Part shown: positions 39,753-48,710 of the stretch, one piece after another | Layout of the letters: every line of letters begins with the position of its first letter | Numbering within the stretch: position 1 is the first letter of the stretch | Origin: UBA11740 sp049273695 | Lineage (GTDB): Bacteria; Acidobacteriota; Blastocatellia; Pyrinomonadales; Pyrinomonadaceae | Assembly (NCBI GenBank): GCA_049273695.1 | Contig: JBASRE010000014.1 | Span: 100,313-164,312 of the forward strand | Direction of reading: 5' to 3' | DNA length: 64,000 bases | Program-made: the position numbers and the translations under genes | The notes under the pieces: generated by a model | The model's input: the letters and a program-made list of their open reading frames with translations, nothing else | Database searches by the model: none | What the model was told of the DNA's origin: nothing

Positions 39753-41024
39753 ATGAACCTCTACGACGAGTTTGAATGGCGCGGCATGCTGTATGAAGCA
39801 ACGCCTGATCTGCGTGACGTGCTCGCCCAGGAAAAGGTCACCGCTTACATCGGCTTCGATCCGTCCGCGCCCAGCCTGCATGTCGGATCGCTTCTGCCGG
39901 TCATGGGGTTGGCGCGTCTGCAGCGATTCGGTCATACACCGATTGCGATCGCGGGCGGCGGCACAGGTCTGATTGGTGATCCGAGTGGAAAGACTAAAGA
40001 GCGCCAGCTCCTCGATCATGGACAAGTTGAAGAGAACCTCGTCGGCATCAAGGAGCAGTTAAGCCGCTTTCTGGATTTTGAAGCAAAGGCCAACCCGGCC
40101 CAAATTGTGAATAACGCGGATTGGCTCGGGCCGATGACGATGATGGAGTTTCTGCGCGACGTCGGAAAATATTTCACGGTCAACAATTTGCTCGGCAAAG
40201 AAGCGATCAGCCGGCGTTTGGAATCTGAAGAAGGGATCTCGTTCACGGAATTTACTTATCCGTTGTTGCAGGCCTACGACTATCTCGTACTTCACGATCG
40301 CCACAAGTGCACTTTGCAGATGGGCGGAAGCGACCAGTGGGGCAACATTCTCGCGGGTATCGATCTGATTAGGCGTCTGCGCAGCTCGCGCGCACACGGA
40401 CTGGTCTTTCCGCTCGTCACTGCGGCTACCGGAGTGAAATTCGGTAAGACCGAAGCAGGCGCCGTGTGGCTGGATGCGAAGCTGACTTCACCGTATCGCT
40501 TCTACCAGTTTTGGCTGAACACTGACGACCGCGACGCGGTGATGTACCTCAAGTTCTTCACCTGGCTTTCGAAGGACGAAATCGAGGCGTTGGAACAAAG
40601 TGTGAAGACCGAACCAGAGAAACGCGAAGCTCAACGGCGCCTGGCGCGGGAAGTAACTGGGATGCTGCACGGCGAAACAGAATTGGAGAAGGCCGTGCGC
40701 GCGTCCGAAGTTCTGTTTGGAAAAGAGATCAGCGGGATGAGTGTGAGCGAGATTCTCGACATCTTCGCCGACGTGCCTTCGACTGAGCTCGCAAAATCGA
40801 AGTTGGACACTGACGGTTTCACCTTGAGCGATGCATTGGTTGTCTCGGGACTGGCGCCTTCGAAAGGTGAAGCAAAGCGACTGGTGCAGGGGGGCGGCGT
40901 GGCTCTCAATAACGTGCGGGCCGATGACGCGCGCAAGTCAATTTCAGCGGAGGATTTTATTGACGGACAGGTGCTGGTGCTGCGTAAAGGAGCGAAGCAC
41001 TATCACCTGATTAGGATTGTGTAA
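39753..41024 (+). CDS. tyrS: Tyrosine--tRNA ligase
   Basis: The 423-residue class I synthetase charges tRNA-Tyr. It has the HIGH-type motif SLHVGSLLPVMGL, YDYLVLHDRHKCTLQMGGSDQWGNI, the KFGKT form of the KMSKS loop (VKFGKTEAG) and a C-terminal S4 RNA-binding domain (LVVSGLAPSKGEAKRLVQGG). Length matches the family. A repeat element lies 16 bases upstream and another begins at the stop codon, with no clear leader regulator. Confidence 0.97.
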   Translation: MNLYDEFEWRGMLYEATPDLRDVLAQEKVTAYIGFDPSAPSLHVGSLLPVMGLARLQRFGHTPIAIAGGGTGLIGDPSGKTKERQLLDHGQVEENLVGIKEQLSRFLDFEAKANPAQIVNNADWLGPMTMMEFLRDVGKYFTVNNLLGKEAISRRLESEEGISFTEFTYPLLQAYDYLVLHDRHKCTLQMGGSDQWGNILAGIDLIRRLRSSRAHGLVFPLVTAATGVKFGKTEAGAVWLDAKLTSPYRFYQFWLNTDDRDAVMYLKFFTWLSKDEIEALEQSVKTEPEKREAQRRLAREVTGMLHGETELEKAVRASEVLFGKEISGMSVSEILDIFADVPSTELAKSKLDTDGFTLSDALVVSGLAPSKGEAKRLVQGGGVALNNVRADDARKSISAEDFIDGQVLVLRKGAKHYHLIRIV

Positions 41025-41085
41025 CGCAAATTGTTTAATTTGCGTACGCGATGCAGGCTGTTCGCAAGTTAACAACTTGCGGTAC
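41022..41085. repeat. Two tandem hairpins overlapping the tyrS stop codon
   Basis: AACGCAAATT/AATTTGCGTA (41023-41046) and CGCAAGTT/AACTTGCG (41063-41081) are followed by GTAC. The element begins at the TAA of tyrS and sits between convergent genes. The outline (GTA-type ends, two hairpins) again resembles the palindromic elements at 24556 and 39652. Confidence 0.6.
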
Positions 41086-41453
41086 TAAAACATTCCATTC
41101 TCATTCGGCGAATCCTGCGGGGCTTCCATCGCCACATCCCAAAGCTCCGCGATCTCATCACCGGCAAAGCGAAACATGTGAACGGCGGTGATTGGCTGTG
41201 TGTTCGAGGCGTGCTGCACGTGCGAATGCACTGCGACCAAGTCTCCATCTTCTAGGACGTGCTTCACATCCAGAGTAGTGTCAGGAAACTTCTTGTGCGC
41301 GTCCGCCATACCTGCCTTCAGCGACTCAGCGTCGCCGGGAAAATAAGGGTTGTGATGTCGGAAGTTTGAGGAGACCGTGCTGTAGGCCTCGTCCAATTTT
41401 CCCGTGGCAGCATTCTTGAGAAATGAGGTCGCAATGTTCTTTCTATTACTCAT
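41085..41453 (-). CDS. SnoaL/NTF2-like fold protein
   Basis: The 122-residue protein has the usual SnoaL-like outline: an N-terminal helix (NIATSFLKNAATGKLDEAYS), then HHNPYFPGDAESLKAGMADA, and strands VLEDGDLVAVHSHVQH and HMFRFAGDEIAELWDV. Members are small ligand-binding or polyketide-cyclase-like enzymes; without partner genes the substrate is unknown. It is transcribed leftwards, downstream of the 41504 gene on the same strand. Confidence 0.8.
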   Translation of the reverse strand: MSNRKNIATSFLKNAATGKLDEAYSTVSSNFRHHNPYFPGDAESLKAGMADAHKKFPDTTLDVKHVLEDGDLVAVHSHVQHASNTQPITAVHMFRFAGDEIAELWDVAMEAPQDSPNENGMF

Positions 41454-41503
41454 GTGACTTAACCCTCAAACGGGTTGGTGTTCGGTTACCTGCCCGGATC
41501 GGA

Positions 41504-41785
41504 TCATTCTCTGCTTTTATACAAATGAACAACCAGCGCAACCAGGCCCAATATTATTGTGACCACACTCATGATCGCGGTAAATGTCGGTCTCGGGTCG
41601 CCGGACTCAAGCTCGATCAGGCTCTTGCCGGTACCGCCCACGTAGATGAGGCTTGCGATGCCCACCAGCACCCAGATCACACCCAAGCGCAGCCAGATTC
41701 GCTCGCCTGTCCGCTTCGGTGACAGAGACGTCGACTCTTGATCGACTAACGAAGGTGGCTTCGCCATTTGTCTTCCGAAAGCCAT
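41504..41785 (-). CDS. Small two-helix membrane protein
   Basis: The 93-residue product has two hydrophobic segments, LGVIWVLVGIASLIYVGG and FTAIMSVVTIILGLVALVV. Start ATG 41785 is 11 bases downstream of the glyS stop, and an alternative in-frame ATG at 41767 also fits. Probably co-transcribed with glyS. No function can be inferred. Confidence 0.6.
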   Translation of the reverse strand: MAFGRQMAKPPSLVDQESTSLSPKRTGERIWLRLGVIWVLVGIASLIYVGGTGKSLIELESGDPRPTFTAIMSVVTIILGLVALVVHLYKSRE

Positions 41786-41796
41786 ATGCTAATTGG

Positions 41797-43194
41797 CTAA
41801 TCGACGGGCGGAAGTCCAGCGCCGCTCGCGAACTTCTGAAGCAGATACGTAGGCAAATCAGCAACTTTCACGCGCTCCTGTTCCCACGTGTCGCGATCCC
41901 GAACGGTGACAGCTTCATCTTCCAGCGACTGGTGATCGACTGTGACGCAGAAGGGCGTGCCAATCTCGTCCTGTCGCGCGTAAAGCTTGCCGATACCGCC
42001 GGTGTCGTCGTAAACCGCGCGCACAACCGGTTGCAGAGAGCGTTTGATGGCTTTAGCCATGCCCACGATCTCGGGTTTGTTTTTCGCGAGCGGCAGGACC
42101 GCCACTTTGATTGGCGCCATCGAGTGATGAAGCTTCAGAATGACGCGCGTCTCCCCCTTGTCATTTGTCTTTTCTGAATAGGCATCCATCAAGAGCGCGA
42201 GCACCGTGCGATTGACGCCGGCGGCCGGTTCAATCACGTACGGATAGAAACGCTGCTTCGTCTGCTCGTCGAAGTAGGAAAGGTCTTCGGTAGACTCAGG
42301 ATTCAGTCTTTTGCCTTCTGCGTCTTCAGGCTTTTTCGAATGCGTCTTCAAATCGAAATCGGTGCGATTCGCGATACCCATCAGTTCATCCCATTGGCGT
42401 TCGTCTTCTTCACGCTCAGGGAAGAAGCGATACTGAATGTCCACCGTGCGCTTGGCGTAATGAGCTAATTCTTCTTTCGGTTGTTCATACAACCGCAGGT
42501 TCGCGCTGGAAATGCCAATGTCCTGAAACCATTGATTGCAGGCGTCAATCCATTCCTGATGCGCAGTTTCGTCTTCGCCGGGTTTGACGAAGTATTCCAT
42601 CTCCATCTGTTCGAACTCGCGCGTGCGAAAGATAAAGTTGCCGGGTGTGACTTCGTTGCGGAACGACTTGCCGATTTGCGCGACGCCAAAAGGCAGTTTG
42701 CGCCGGCTGGTGTTCAGCACATTAAGAAAGTTGATGAAGATGCCCTGCGCCGTTTCGGGCCGGAGGTAAACGAGAGACGCCGGATCGTCTTCTGACGTCG
42801 CACCGACGTGTGTGCGAAACATCAGGTTGAACGGGCGTGGTTCTGTGAGATTCGTTGAGCCGCAGTCGGGACACTTGCCACCTTCGAGTTTGTCAGCGCG
42901 CCAACGGCTATGACATTCCTTGCAGTCAACCAGCGGATCGCTGAACGTATCTTCGTGTCCCGAATACTTCCAAACGAGCCGATTTAGGATGATCGATGAA
43001 TCGAGCCCTTCAATGTCATCGCGCTCATAAACCATCCACCGCCACCACGCCTGGCGCACATTGTTGGCCAGCTCAATACCCAGCGGCCCGTAGTCCCACG
43101 CGCTGCCGAGTCCGCCGTAGATTTCCGAAGATGGATAGACAAAGCCGCGACGCTTCGCCAGAGAAACAATTGTCTCGATGTTTGGAGCAGACAC
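41797..43194 (-). CDS. glyS: Glycine--tRNA ligase (dimeric class II)
   Basis: The 465-residue protein is the single-chain glycyl-tRNA synthetase type. It shows YPSSEIYGGLGSAWDYGPLG at the N-terminus, class II motif 2 (FRNEVTPGNFIFRTREFEQME), the Zn-like Cys set CKECHSRW...CPDCGS, and the C-terminal anticodon-binding domain beginning VAVLPLAKNKPEIVGMAK. A small terminator-like hairpin lies 65 bases upstream of its start. The enzyme is essential and cytoplasmic. Confidence 0.96.
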   Translation of the reverse strand: MSAPNIETIVSLAKRRGFVYPSSEIYGGLGSAWDYGPLGIELANNVRQAWWRWMVYERDDIEGLDSSIILNRLVWKYSGHEDTFSDPLVDCKECHSRWRADKLEGGKCPDCGSTNLTEPRPFNLMFRTHVGATSEDDPASLVYLRPETAQGIFINFLNVLNTSRRKLPFGVAQIGKSFRNEVTPGNFIFRTREFEQMEMEYFVKPGEDETAHQEWIDACNQWFQDIGISSANLRLYEQPKEELAHYAKRTVDIQYRFFPEREEDERQWDELMGIANRTDFDLKTHSKKPEDAEGKRLNPESTEDLSYFDEQTKQRFYPYVIEPAAGVNRTVLALLMDAYSEKTNDKGETRVILKLHHSMAPIKVAVLPLAKNKPEIVGMAKAIKRSLQPVVRAVYDDTGGIGKLYARQDEIGTPFCVTVDHQSLEDEAVTVRDRDTWEQERVKVADLPTYLLQKFASGAGLPPVD

Positions 43195-43258
43195 GGGTTA
43201 GTGAATCGTAAATTGTGAACGTGAATAGTAGAACGGAAGCGTGAGTGTAGCAGGCAGC

Positions 43259-43280
43259 AAAAAGGCGGGCAACGCCCGCC
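43259..43280 (-). terminator. Rho-independent terminator upstream of glyS
   Basis: On the minus strand GGCGGGC-GTT-GCCCGCC is followed by TTTTT. No protein gene ends just before it, so it would end a transcript coming from 43391-43690 or act as a glyS leader terminator. Confidence 0.7.
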
Positions 43281-43308
43281 TCTAAACGAATCGTGATCAA
43301 TCGTCCCT

Positions 43309-43390
43309 AAAAAGGCTGACGGGCTGTTGATAATTCCTGCGAGGCTCCCCCTAGCCTCTGCAAGCCGTTTATCAACAGCCCTGCCTTTTT
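43309..43390. repeat. 82-bp long inverted repeat with nested hairpin
   Basis: Outer arms AAAAAGGC and GCCTTTTT enclose a 13-bp perfect arm pair (GGGCTGTTGATAA, 43321-43333, with its complement at 43369-43381), which encloses GAGGCT/AGCCTC. Ends in T runs on both strands. It may be a miniature palindromic element or a large bidirectional terminator. Confidence 0.65.
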
Positions 43391-43699
43391 GCCCTGCGAC
43401 TGTCCTGGCAACTCTGTTTCCCCCGAAAGAGCCGCCATCACTTTTAAGATGTGAAGCGCCTCCCCCAAAGCGCCTCTCAACTTGTCTCAGAGCGTTGACC
43501 CGAATTAGCTTCTGTCCTTACTTAGTCGAGACCAGCTTTAGCAACGGTTGTGCCAGCGCTTTCGCGCAAACTCATTTCAATCTTTTCGAAGAAAAGGCGC
43601 GGTCGCGTTTGACGGGGCGTCGCAGTATTGCGATCGCGTTGTAAGTGTTCGGTACAGACGATAATATTTTTGCACTAAAACCGCTCGCGCCCTCGTGCG

Positions 43700-44233
43700 T
43701 CAGAAGCTGTCGGGATGGAAAGGACGGTTGTAGAACTCTCGATAAAGCCAGCCGAGCACGCGCACTTCAGCCGTGCACAGAGTCTCGACCCAGCAATTGA
43801 AGAGAAAGTCAGCGCGTTCCGACGCGGCAGGAATCTTGGCCGCCTCTGCCACCACGGAAGGTTGATTCATTTCCAGGGCGTAAGCTTGCGCGACGGTCTC
43901 AGTTGCTTTCGAGGCTGTATTGAGAGCGTTCAGCAGCTGCGCAATCCAGCCGTGCAGGGCTTCCTCGGTCTGGTTGTGGGCGAGCGATTGAATGATGCCC
44001 ACGGCCAGGCGATCCTCGGCGCGATTGAAGTTGAAGACTTCTTCACCGGCGTCACGACTTTGTTGCTGCTTCCACTGAAAAAGCTCTTCGATCTTCGGAT
44101 GCTTGATGATGGCGACTCGGTCGTCATAGTCGAGGAACCACTGAATCACGTCCGGAATCGAATCGTAGTCGATGCGCCCACCGGCATCGCGCAAGAGAAC
44201 AGGTTCGTTTGGCCTGGTGGTTGGCGTGCTCAT
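43700..44233 (-). CDS. Protein of unknown function beside asparaginase
   Basis: A 177-residue predominantly helical cytoplasmic protein (DYDDRVAIIKHPKIEELFQW, EEVFNFNRAEDRLAVGI, FLFNCWVETLCTAEVRVLGW). Start ATG 44233 overlaps the asparaginase stop by 4 bases (ATGA), so they are translationally coupled. The family is not recognised. The link to asparaginase is by position only. Confidence 0.6.
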   Translation of the reverse strand: MSTPTTRPNEPVLLRDAGGRIDYDSIPDVIQWFLDYDDRVAIIKHPKIEELFQWKQQQSRDAGEEVFNFNRAEDRLAVGIIQSLAHNQTEEALHGWIAQLLNALNTASKATETVAQAYALEMNQPSVVAEAAKIPAASERADFLFNCWVETLCTAEVRVLGWLYREFYNRPFHPDSF

Positions 44234-45285
44234 TTGTGACCGGCGACCTTGAGAGAGAAGGCAGCACGCGCTTCGCCAACACGCTCCCCGCGTCGATTTG
44301 TGATGGGCGTTGGCGCGTACGTCGCGAGTGCGGTGATCTCGCTGTCGCTTAGCACGTCCAGTTGCCGGAGGGCCTCAATTACAGCCGGCGGTCGCGCGCG
44401 CCGATCGTCACCGTCTTCGACTTTTAGCGCTAAACCCAGCCCATTCGGCCAATCGGCACACGGCAAAACGCCAACGGTGTACACGCCTTCGGCGCCAATT
44501 TTCGAAATGAGACGGCCATTTCCGGCGCGAATCATCTCTGTGTCCAGACGATCTTTAGACCCGCCGACCATTTCCGGAAACTGGATCATCGCATTCACGA
44601 TGCGGCGGCCGGCATCTTTCACCGGCGGTTCGAAATCGGCTGAGGGGCTCACCAGCCGTGCATACATCAAGGCCATCGCGCTCACAGGGATGCCGAAAAC
44701 TGGAGCAGCACAGCCGTCAGTCCCGATGACAATTTGATCAACCGGAATGCTCGAGAATTTCGAAACAGTTTGCAGGATTAACTGCTGTACTGGATGCGAA
44801 GGCTCGTCATAACTCTCGAGGGGCGCGCCGAGGTGCTTTGCAACGGCCAGCATTCCTGCATGCTTCCCGGAGCAATTGTTCTGCAGGACGCTGGGCGATT
44901 GCTGTTTCCTGGCGAGTTCGCGCGCGACTTCAACACTAAACGGTTCATGCACGCCGCACTTGAGCGCGTCTTCGCCCAAGCCGATCTTCTTCAGCATCGA
45001 TTGGACGGTTTCGACATGAATCGATTCGCCGCTGTGAGATCCACATGCGATGGCAATCTCTTTATCTGTGAAGCCAAATCGATCGGCAGCGCCGGAAGTG
45101 ATTAGCGGGATGGCTTGAAACGGCTTTCCCGAGGACCGAAAGAAAGTGACGGTTTGCGGCGCACCGAGCTCCGCCACCGCCTGGCCGTTGCCATCGAGGG
45201 CAACTAAGTGACCGCGGTGAAGCGATTCTACGATCGAGCCGCGCCATACTTCGACCAGAGGAGCTGCGCAGTCTGTGTTGGACAC
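44230..45285 (-). CDS. L-asparaginase, thermolabile type II of the AsgA/ReAII family
   Basis: The 351-residue protein hydrolyses asparagine to aspartate and ammonia. It shows the family motifs EVWRGSIVESLHRGHLVAL, FRSSGKPFQAIPL, ACGSHSGESIHV, NNCSGKHAGMLAVA and IGTDGCAAPVFGIPV, all typical of the Rhizobium etli-type asparaginase II (beta-lactamase-like fold), unrelated to E. coli AnsB. No signal peptide is visible, so it should be cytoplasmic. It is coupled to a downstream gene of unknown function. Confidence 0.92.
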   Translation of the reverse strand: MSNTDCAAPLVEVWRGSIVESLHRGHLVALDGNGQAVAELGAPQTVTFFRSSGKPFQAIPLITSGAADRFGFTDKEIAIACGSHSGESIHVETVQSMLKKIGLGEDALKCGVHEPFSVEVARELARKQQSPSVLQNNCSGKHAGMLAVAKHLGAPLESYDEPSHPVQQLILQTVSKFSSIPVDQIVIGTDGCAAPVFGIPVSAMALMYARLVSPSADFEPPVKDAGRRIVNAMIQFPEMVGGSKDRLDTEMIRAGNGRLISKIGAEGVYTVGVLPCADWPNGLGLALKVEDGDDRRARPPAVIEALRQLDVLSDSEITALATYAPTPITNRRGERVGEARAAFSLKVAGHK

Positions 45286-45311
45286 GATGCGAGCATCTTA
45301 ATGTTGCCGTG

Positions 45312-45342
45312 AGAAAAAAGAAAAGCGGGATTGCTCCCGCTT
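45312..45342 (-). terminator. Rho-independent terminator of the 3D-domain gene
   Basis: On the minus strand AAGCGGGA-GCAA-TCCCGCTT is followed by TTCTTTTTT. It lies 40 bases after the stop of the 45384-45959 gene and before asparaginase. Confidence 0.85.
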
Positions 45343-45383
45343 CAATCGACACTTTTGTGAATTCGTTGAATGAACGCCGCGCT

Positions 45384-45959
45384 TTACCTCTCCTGCTTCG
45401 CAGTCGTTTCCACTGCTGGTGGAGTGACGGTGCGCGCGCGAGTCGCTCTCGTCTTGGGGCGTTTCACCGGCAATGACAGGACCGTCAGCTTCACATGACG
45501 ACGGCCAAACTGGAGCGCTTCGCGTGTGGAGGGAGTCCAAATATCGATCTTGCGACCCTTGATCGCGCCTCCGGTGTCGGCGACCAGGTACTCGCCGCTC
45601 CACGGCCCGGCATCGAGCCGAACACGGGTGCCAAGCGGAAGGTGTCTTGGGTCGGCAGCAATCAATCCGCGCGAAACGTACTGACCGCTGGCAGTCCGGC
45701 CGCGCAGGCTGTACGCGGTGGCCGAATAGGTTTCCGCCGGGCTCTCGATAACGTCAACCAGCTTTGCGGCCGGGGCAGTCGCCGGGGCCTCAGCGGGCGT
45801 CGTCTCGTCCTCAGGTATCTGGCCTGCGACTTCCAGGACCAGCTCCTGCTTAACGGCCGCCTTCGGGTCTTGCGGCATGTACTTTTGGGCGTAGGAAATT
45901 ACTGAAAAGACGAGAAGCACACCAAAGGCGCTTCCCAGAATAATGGATAACTTCTTCAA
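45384..45959 (-). CDS. 3D-domain protein (MltA/RlpA-like peptidoglycan enzyme)
   Basis: The 191-residue protein has an N-terminal membrane/signal segment (LGSAFGVLLVFSVISYAQ), a Pro/Ala-rich linker and a C-terminal 3D domain: TYSATAYSLRGRTASGQYVS, LIAADPRHLPLGTRVRLD and YLVADTGGAIKGRKIDIW. The three aspartates that name the domain are present (ADPRHL, ADTGG, KIDIW). Such domains cleave peptidoglycan glycan strands. It is probably periplasmic. A terminator follows. Confidence 0.88.
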   Translation of the reverse strand: MKKLSIILGSAFGVLLVFSVISYAQKYMPQDPKAAVKQELVLEVAGQIPEDETTPAEAPATAPAAKLVDVIESPAETYSATAYSLRGRTASGQYVSRGLIAADPRHLPLGTRVRLDAGPWSGEYLVADTGGAIKGRKIDIWTPSTREALQFGRRHVKLTVLSLPVKRPKTRATRARTVTPPAVETTAKQER

Positions 45960-46346
45960 GTCGGGTTCTCCTGTCCGATAGTTTGTGCCAACTTTTCAGC
46001 AGCGGGCGCGCGAGTCGGGATTTCGTGACTCGTCCTCCGGCTTGGAGACTGAAGCAGTGAAAGCCGAAGCTAGGGCTTAGTTTCTCTTTAACGCTGCGCT
46101 GAAAAGACCGTTTGTCAGTCGCCCGCGTCGGGCGGCGATGACCTGCTGGATAATTGAAAAACCAAAAAGAAAGCGAACCCTTTGTTGAGAGTTCGCCTGT
46201 GAACCGGGAAAAAGGCTAGCACACCGATCTGGTCATGTCCACCGCACGACGGCTTGCGCAGTGTACGATTTCATTGCAAAAAACGACTGGTTAAGTTGTG
46301 ATTCCGGCCAGTGGATTTCGAGGCTTGGGAGTAACTACTGCAATGG
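45960..46346. other. Intergenic region between pcrA and the 3D-domain gene
   Basis: The 387 bases hold the pcrA terminator (46155-46198) and then the promoter region of the 3D-domain gene. The minus-strand leader has a number of short GC-rich pairings (for instance around 46115-46140) but no riboswitch class could be matched by eye. Confidence 0.45.
46155..46198 (-). terminator. Rho-independent terminator of pcrA
   Basis: On the minus strand GGCGAAC...GTTCGC (arms 46191-46197 and 46173-46178) is followed by TTTCTTTTTGG. It lies about 150 bases after the helicase stop. Confidence 0.7.
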
Positions 46347-48710
46347 CTAAGCTTTCTCCAGCCCGGCGTACTTTTCGACCAATTTTTTCTGGCCGTAGCC
46401 GGGAAAACTGACGGTCAACTTGGTTTGGTCGCCAGAGCCTTCTCGACGCAGAACCAGGCCCCGTCCGTACTTCGCATGACGCACATAAGACCCGGGCAGG
46501 GCGTCTGCGGCCGGACCACCTTCCTTGGTTTGTTCAGGTTTTCGCGGAGATCGAAAGGTCTCTGGCTGACCCATGCGGGTCGCCCGGTTCTTGAAAAACT
46601 CAGCGACCGATTGTGCGTTATCGTAGGTCTTTCCCTGGTACCGCGCCCGCGCTTTGTTCTCTCGGTGGGCTGCCAATGGCCCGTCGTCCACGGCTGTCGA
46701 ACCCCGGGCAAATGAAAGCCAGGACCGGCCGTGGGACAGGTCTTCGATCAACTCGAGCGGCATCTCGTTGAGAAACTGTGAGGGCTCTGACGCGAGTTCT
46801 TCGCCGTAAACCCGCCGCTTCACCGCATGCGTCACGTACAGAAACCGTTCGGCCCGCGTCATTGCTACGTAGCAGAGCCGGCGCTCTTCCTCGATGTCCG
46901 ACGAGTCGCTTAACGAACGCGAGTGCGGGAACAGGCCGTCTTCCAACCCGACGATGAAAATGACAGGGAACTCGAGTCCCTTAGCCGAGTGCGCAGTCAT
47001 GAGGGTGACAGGCACGTCGGCTTTGTATTGATCCGTGTCGGCGACCAGGGCTGAATGATCGATAAACTCACGAATGCCGTCCGGTCCCTGTTCGTCATAG
47101 TCCACCGCGGCGTTGACAAGCTCCTGCAGGTTTTCCAGACGGCCTTCGGATTCTTCGTTGTCTTCCGACTTCAAAGCATTCTCGTAACCGGTTTCGATGA
47201 TTGCCGCTTTCACTAGATCTGAAACGGGTGAGGTTGATTCAATCTCCGACTCTCCGTCGGCTGTGGCGCCGAAGGCTTTCGCTTTAGCGCTGAGCTCTCG
47301 AATGATGCGCTGGAAATTTGTCAGCGAAGTGTTGGCGCGCGGTGAGAGTCGATCTCCATCGCTGAGTAGCTCAGAGATCGCGTCCCAGTAAGAGTTGCCG
47401 GCCTCACGCGCGCGAATCTCAATTTCATCGATCGTCACTTTGCCGATGCCGCGCGGCGGAGTGTTTATCACGCGCTGCAACGCAATCGAGTCGTTCGGGT
47501 TCAGTGCCAGCTTCAGATACGCGATGATGTCGCGCACTTCCATTCGCTCGTAAAACGAGAAGCCGCCGACGATGTTGTAGGGCAGACCGGCGCGCCGCAT
47601 CGCCTCTTCAAACACACGCGACTGCGAGTTGGTGCGATAGAGCACGGCGGTGCGAACGTCACTGTCGGCGCGCAGATGCTCTTGAATCTTCCCAGCGACG
47701 AAACGCGCTTCCACGTCAGCATCGAGGGCCTGATAGTAGCGAATCTTTTCGCCAGCCGGATTCTGAGTCCAAAGCGCTTTTTCTTTGCGTTCAATATTGT
47801 GTTTGATGACGCCGCTGGCGAGGTCCAGGATGTTCTGCGTCGAGCGATAGTTCTCTTCGAGGCGAATTACTTTGGCTGACGGGAAATGCTCTTCAAATTT
47901 GAGAATGTTTTTGATGTCCGCGCCCCGCCAGCGATAAATTGATTGATCCGGATCACCGACCACGCAGATGTTCTGCTGCTTCTCTGTCAGAAGTCGAATT
48001 AAGGCGAATTGAAGCTGATTTGTGTCCTGATACTCATCGACCAGCAGATAATGAAAGCGTTCGTTGTACCGCTCTCTAACCTCAGGGACGTCGCGCAGCA
48101 GCCGCACGGTTTTGATCAACAGGTCGTCGAAATCCAGCGCATTGTTTTTGTGCAGACGCTCTTCGTAAAGCTGAAACACGCGCGCGATCGACGCCCGGCG
48201 TTCGTCAACGTACTGCGCTTTGGCCGCAAACGCCTCAGCATCTTCGCCGCGATTCTTAGCCGAACTGATCGCCGCTTGCACCGAACGAGGTGCAAGTTGT
48301 TTGTCGTCGATGCCGAGGTCGCGAATGCAGTTTCGCGTCAGCCGCACCGTATCATCCTGATCGTAAATCGTGAACGAACGCGTGTAGCCCGCGTTCAGCG
48401 CTTCAATGTCTCTGCGCAGAATACGCACGCACAGGCTGTGAAAGGTCGAAATCAGTGGCGTACTGCCGATCTCCAAACCTTCAATCAGTCTGCCGACACG
48501 ATTACGCATTTCCTCGGCGGCTTTGTTGGTGAAAGTGACCGCCAGAATGTTCCGCGGCCAGACCCCGCGCTCAGCGATCAGGTAGGCAATCCGATTAGCG
48601 ATCACACGCGTTTTGCCTGAACCGGCGCCGGCCAAAATCAGTAACGGCCCATCGCCTGTCGCTACAGCTTCGCGTTGCTGAGGATTGAGTTGCGAGAGAA
48701 AGTCAGTCAT
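46347..48710 (-). CDS. pcrA: ATP-dependent DNA helicase PcrA/UvrD
   Basis: The 787-residue superfamily 1 helicase unwinds DNA in repair and replication restart. Conserved motifs are in place: Q motif LNPQQREAV, Walker A GAGSGKTRV, TFTNKAAEEM, DEYQDTNQLQ (motif II), VVGDPDQSIYRWRGAD, LEENYRST, TAHSAKGLEFPVIFIVG and YVAMTRAERFLYVTHA, with a Tudor-like C-terminal end (GSYVRHAKYGRGLVL). ATG 48710 is chosen because homology begins there; the frame is open to 48773. A terminator follows. Confidence 0.95.
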   Translation of the reverse strand: MTDFLSQLNPQQREAVATGDGPLLILAGAGSGKTRVIANRIAYLIAERGVWPRNILAVTFTNKAAEEMRNRVGRLIEGLEIGSTPLISTFHSLCVRILRRDIEALNAGYTRSFTIYDQDDTVRLTRNCIRDLGIDDKQLAPRSVQAAISSAKNRGEDAEAFAAKAQYVDERRASIARVFQLYEERLHKNNALDFDDLLIKTVRLLRDVPEVRERYNERFHYLLVDEYQDTNQLQFALIRLLTEKQQNICVVGDPDQSIYRWRGADIKNILKFEEHFPSAKVIRLEENYRSTQNILDLASGVIKHNIERKEKALWTQNPAGEKIRYYQALDADVEARFVAGKIQEHLRADSDVRTAVLYRTNSQSRVFEEAMRRAGLPYNIVGGFSFYERMEVRDIIAYLKLALNPNDSIALQRVINTPPRGIGKVTIDEIEIRAREAGNSYWDAISELLSDGDRLSPRANTSLTNFQRIIRELSAKAKAFGATADGESEIESTSPVSDLVKAAIIETGYENALKSEDNEESEGRLENLQELVNAAVDYDEQGPDGIREFIDHSALVADTDQYKADVPVTLMTAHSAKGLEFPVIFIVGLEDGLFPHSRSLSDSSDIEEERRLCYVAMTRAERFLYVTHAVKRRVYGEELASEPSQFLNEMPLELIEDLSHGRSWLSFARGSTAVDDGPLAAHRENKARARYQGKTYDNAQSVAEFFKNRATRMGQPETFRSPRKPEQTKEGGPAADALPGSYVRHAKYGRGLVLRREGSGDQTKLTVSFPGYGQKKLVEKYAGLEKA

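Larger units (their letters stand above)
43195..43699. other. Structured intergenic region upstream of glyS
   Basis: The 505 bases contain an 82-base stem (43309-43390) with nested hairpins and the terminator-like hairpin at 43259-43280. Between 43391 and 43690 the minus strand has short hairpins (such as GGC..CTCT/AGAG..GCC near 43435) and a 17-codon frame, but no gene is convincing. A non-coding RNA or a glyS leader is possible. Confidence 0.45.

Noticed and set aside
43327..43644. A 105-codon plus-strand frame in the glyS upstream region
   Set aside because: It crosses a long inverted repeat and has a low-complexity composition; the structured minus strand is more likely functional.
45960..46346. 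Cyclic di-AMP riboswitch before the 3D-domain gene
   Set aside because: This riboswitch often precedes cell-wall hydrolases, but the expected conserved segments could not be found.
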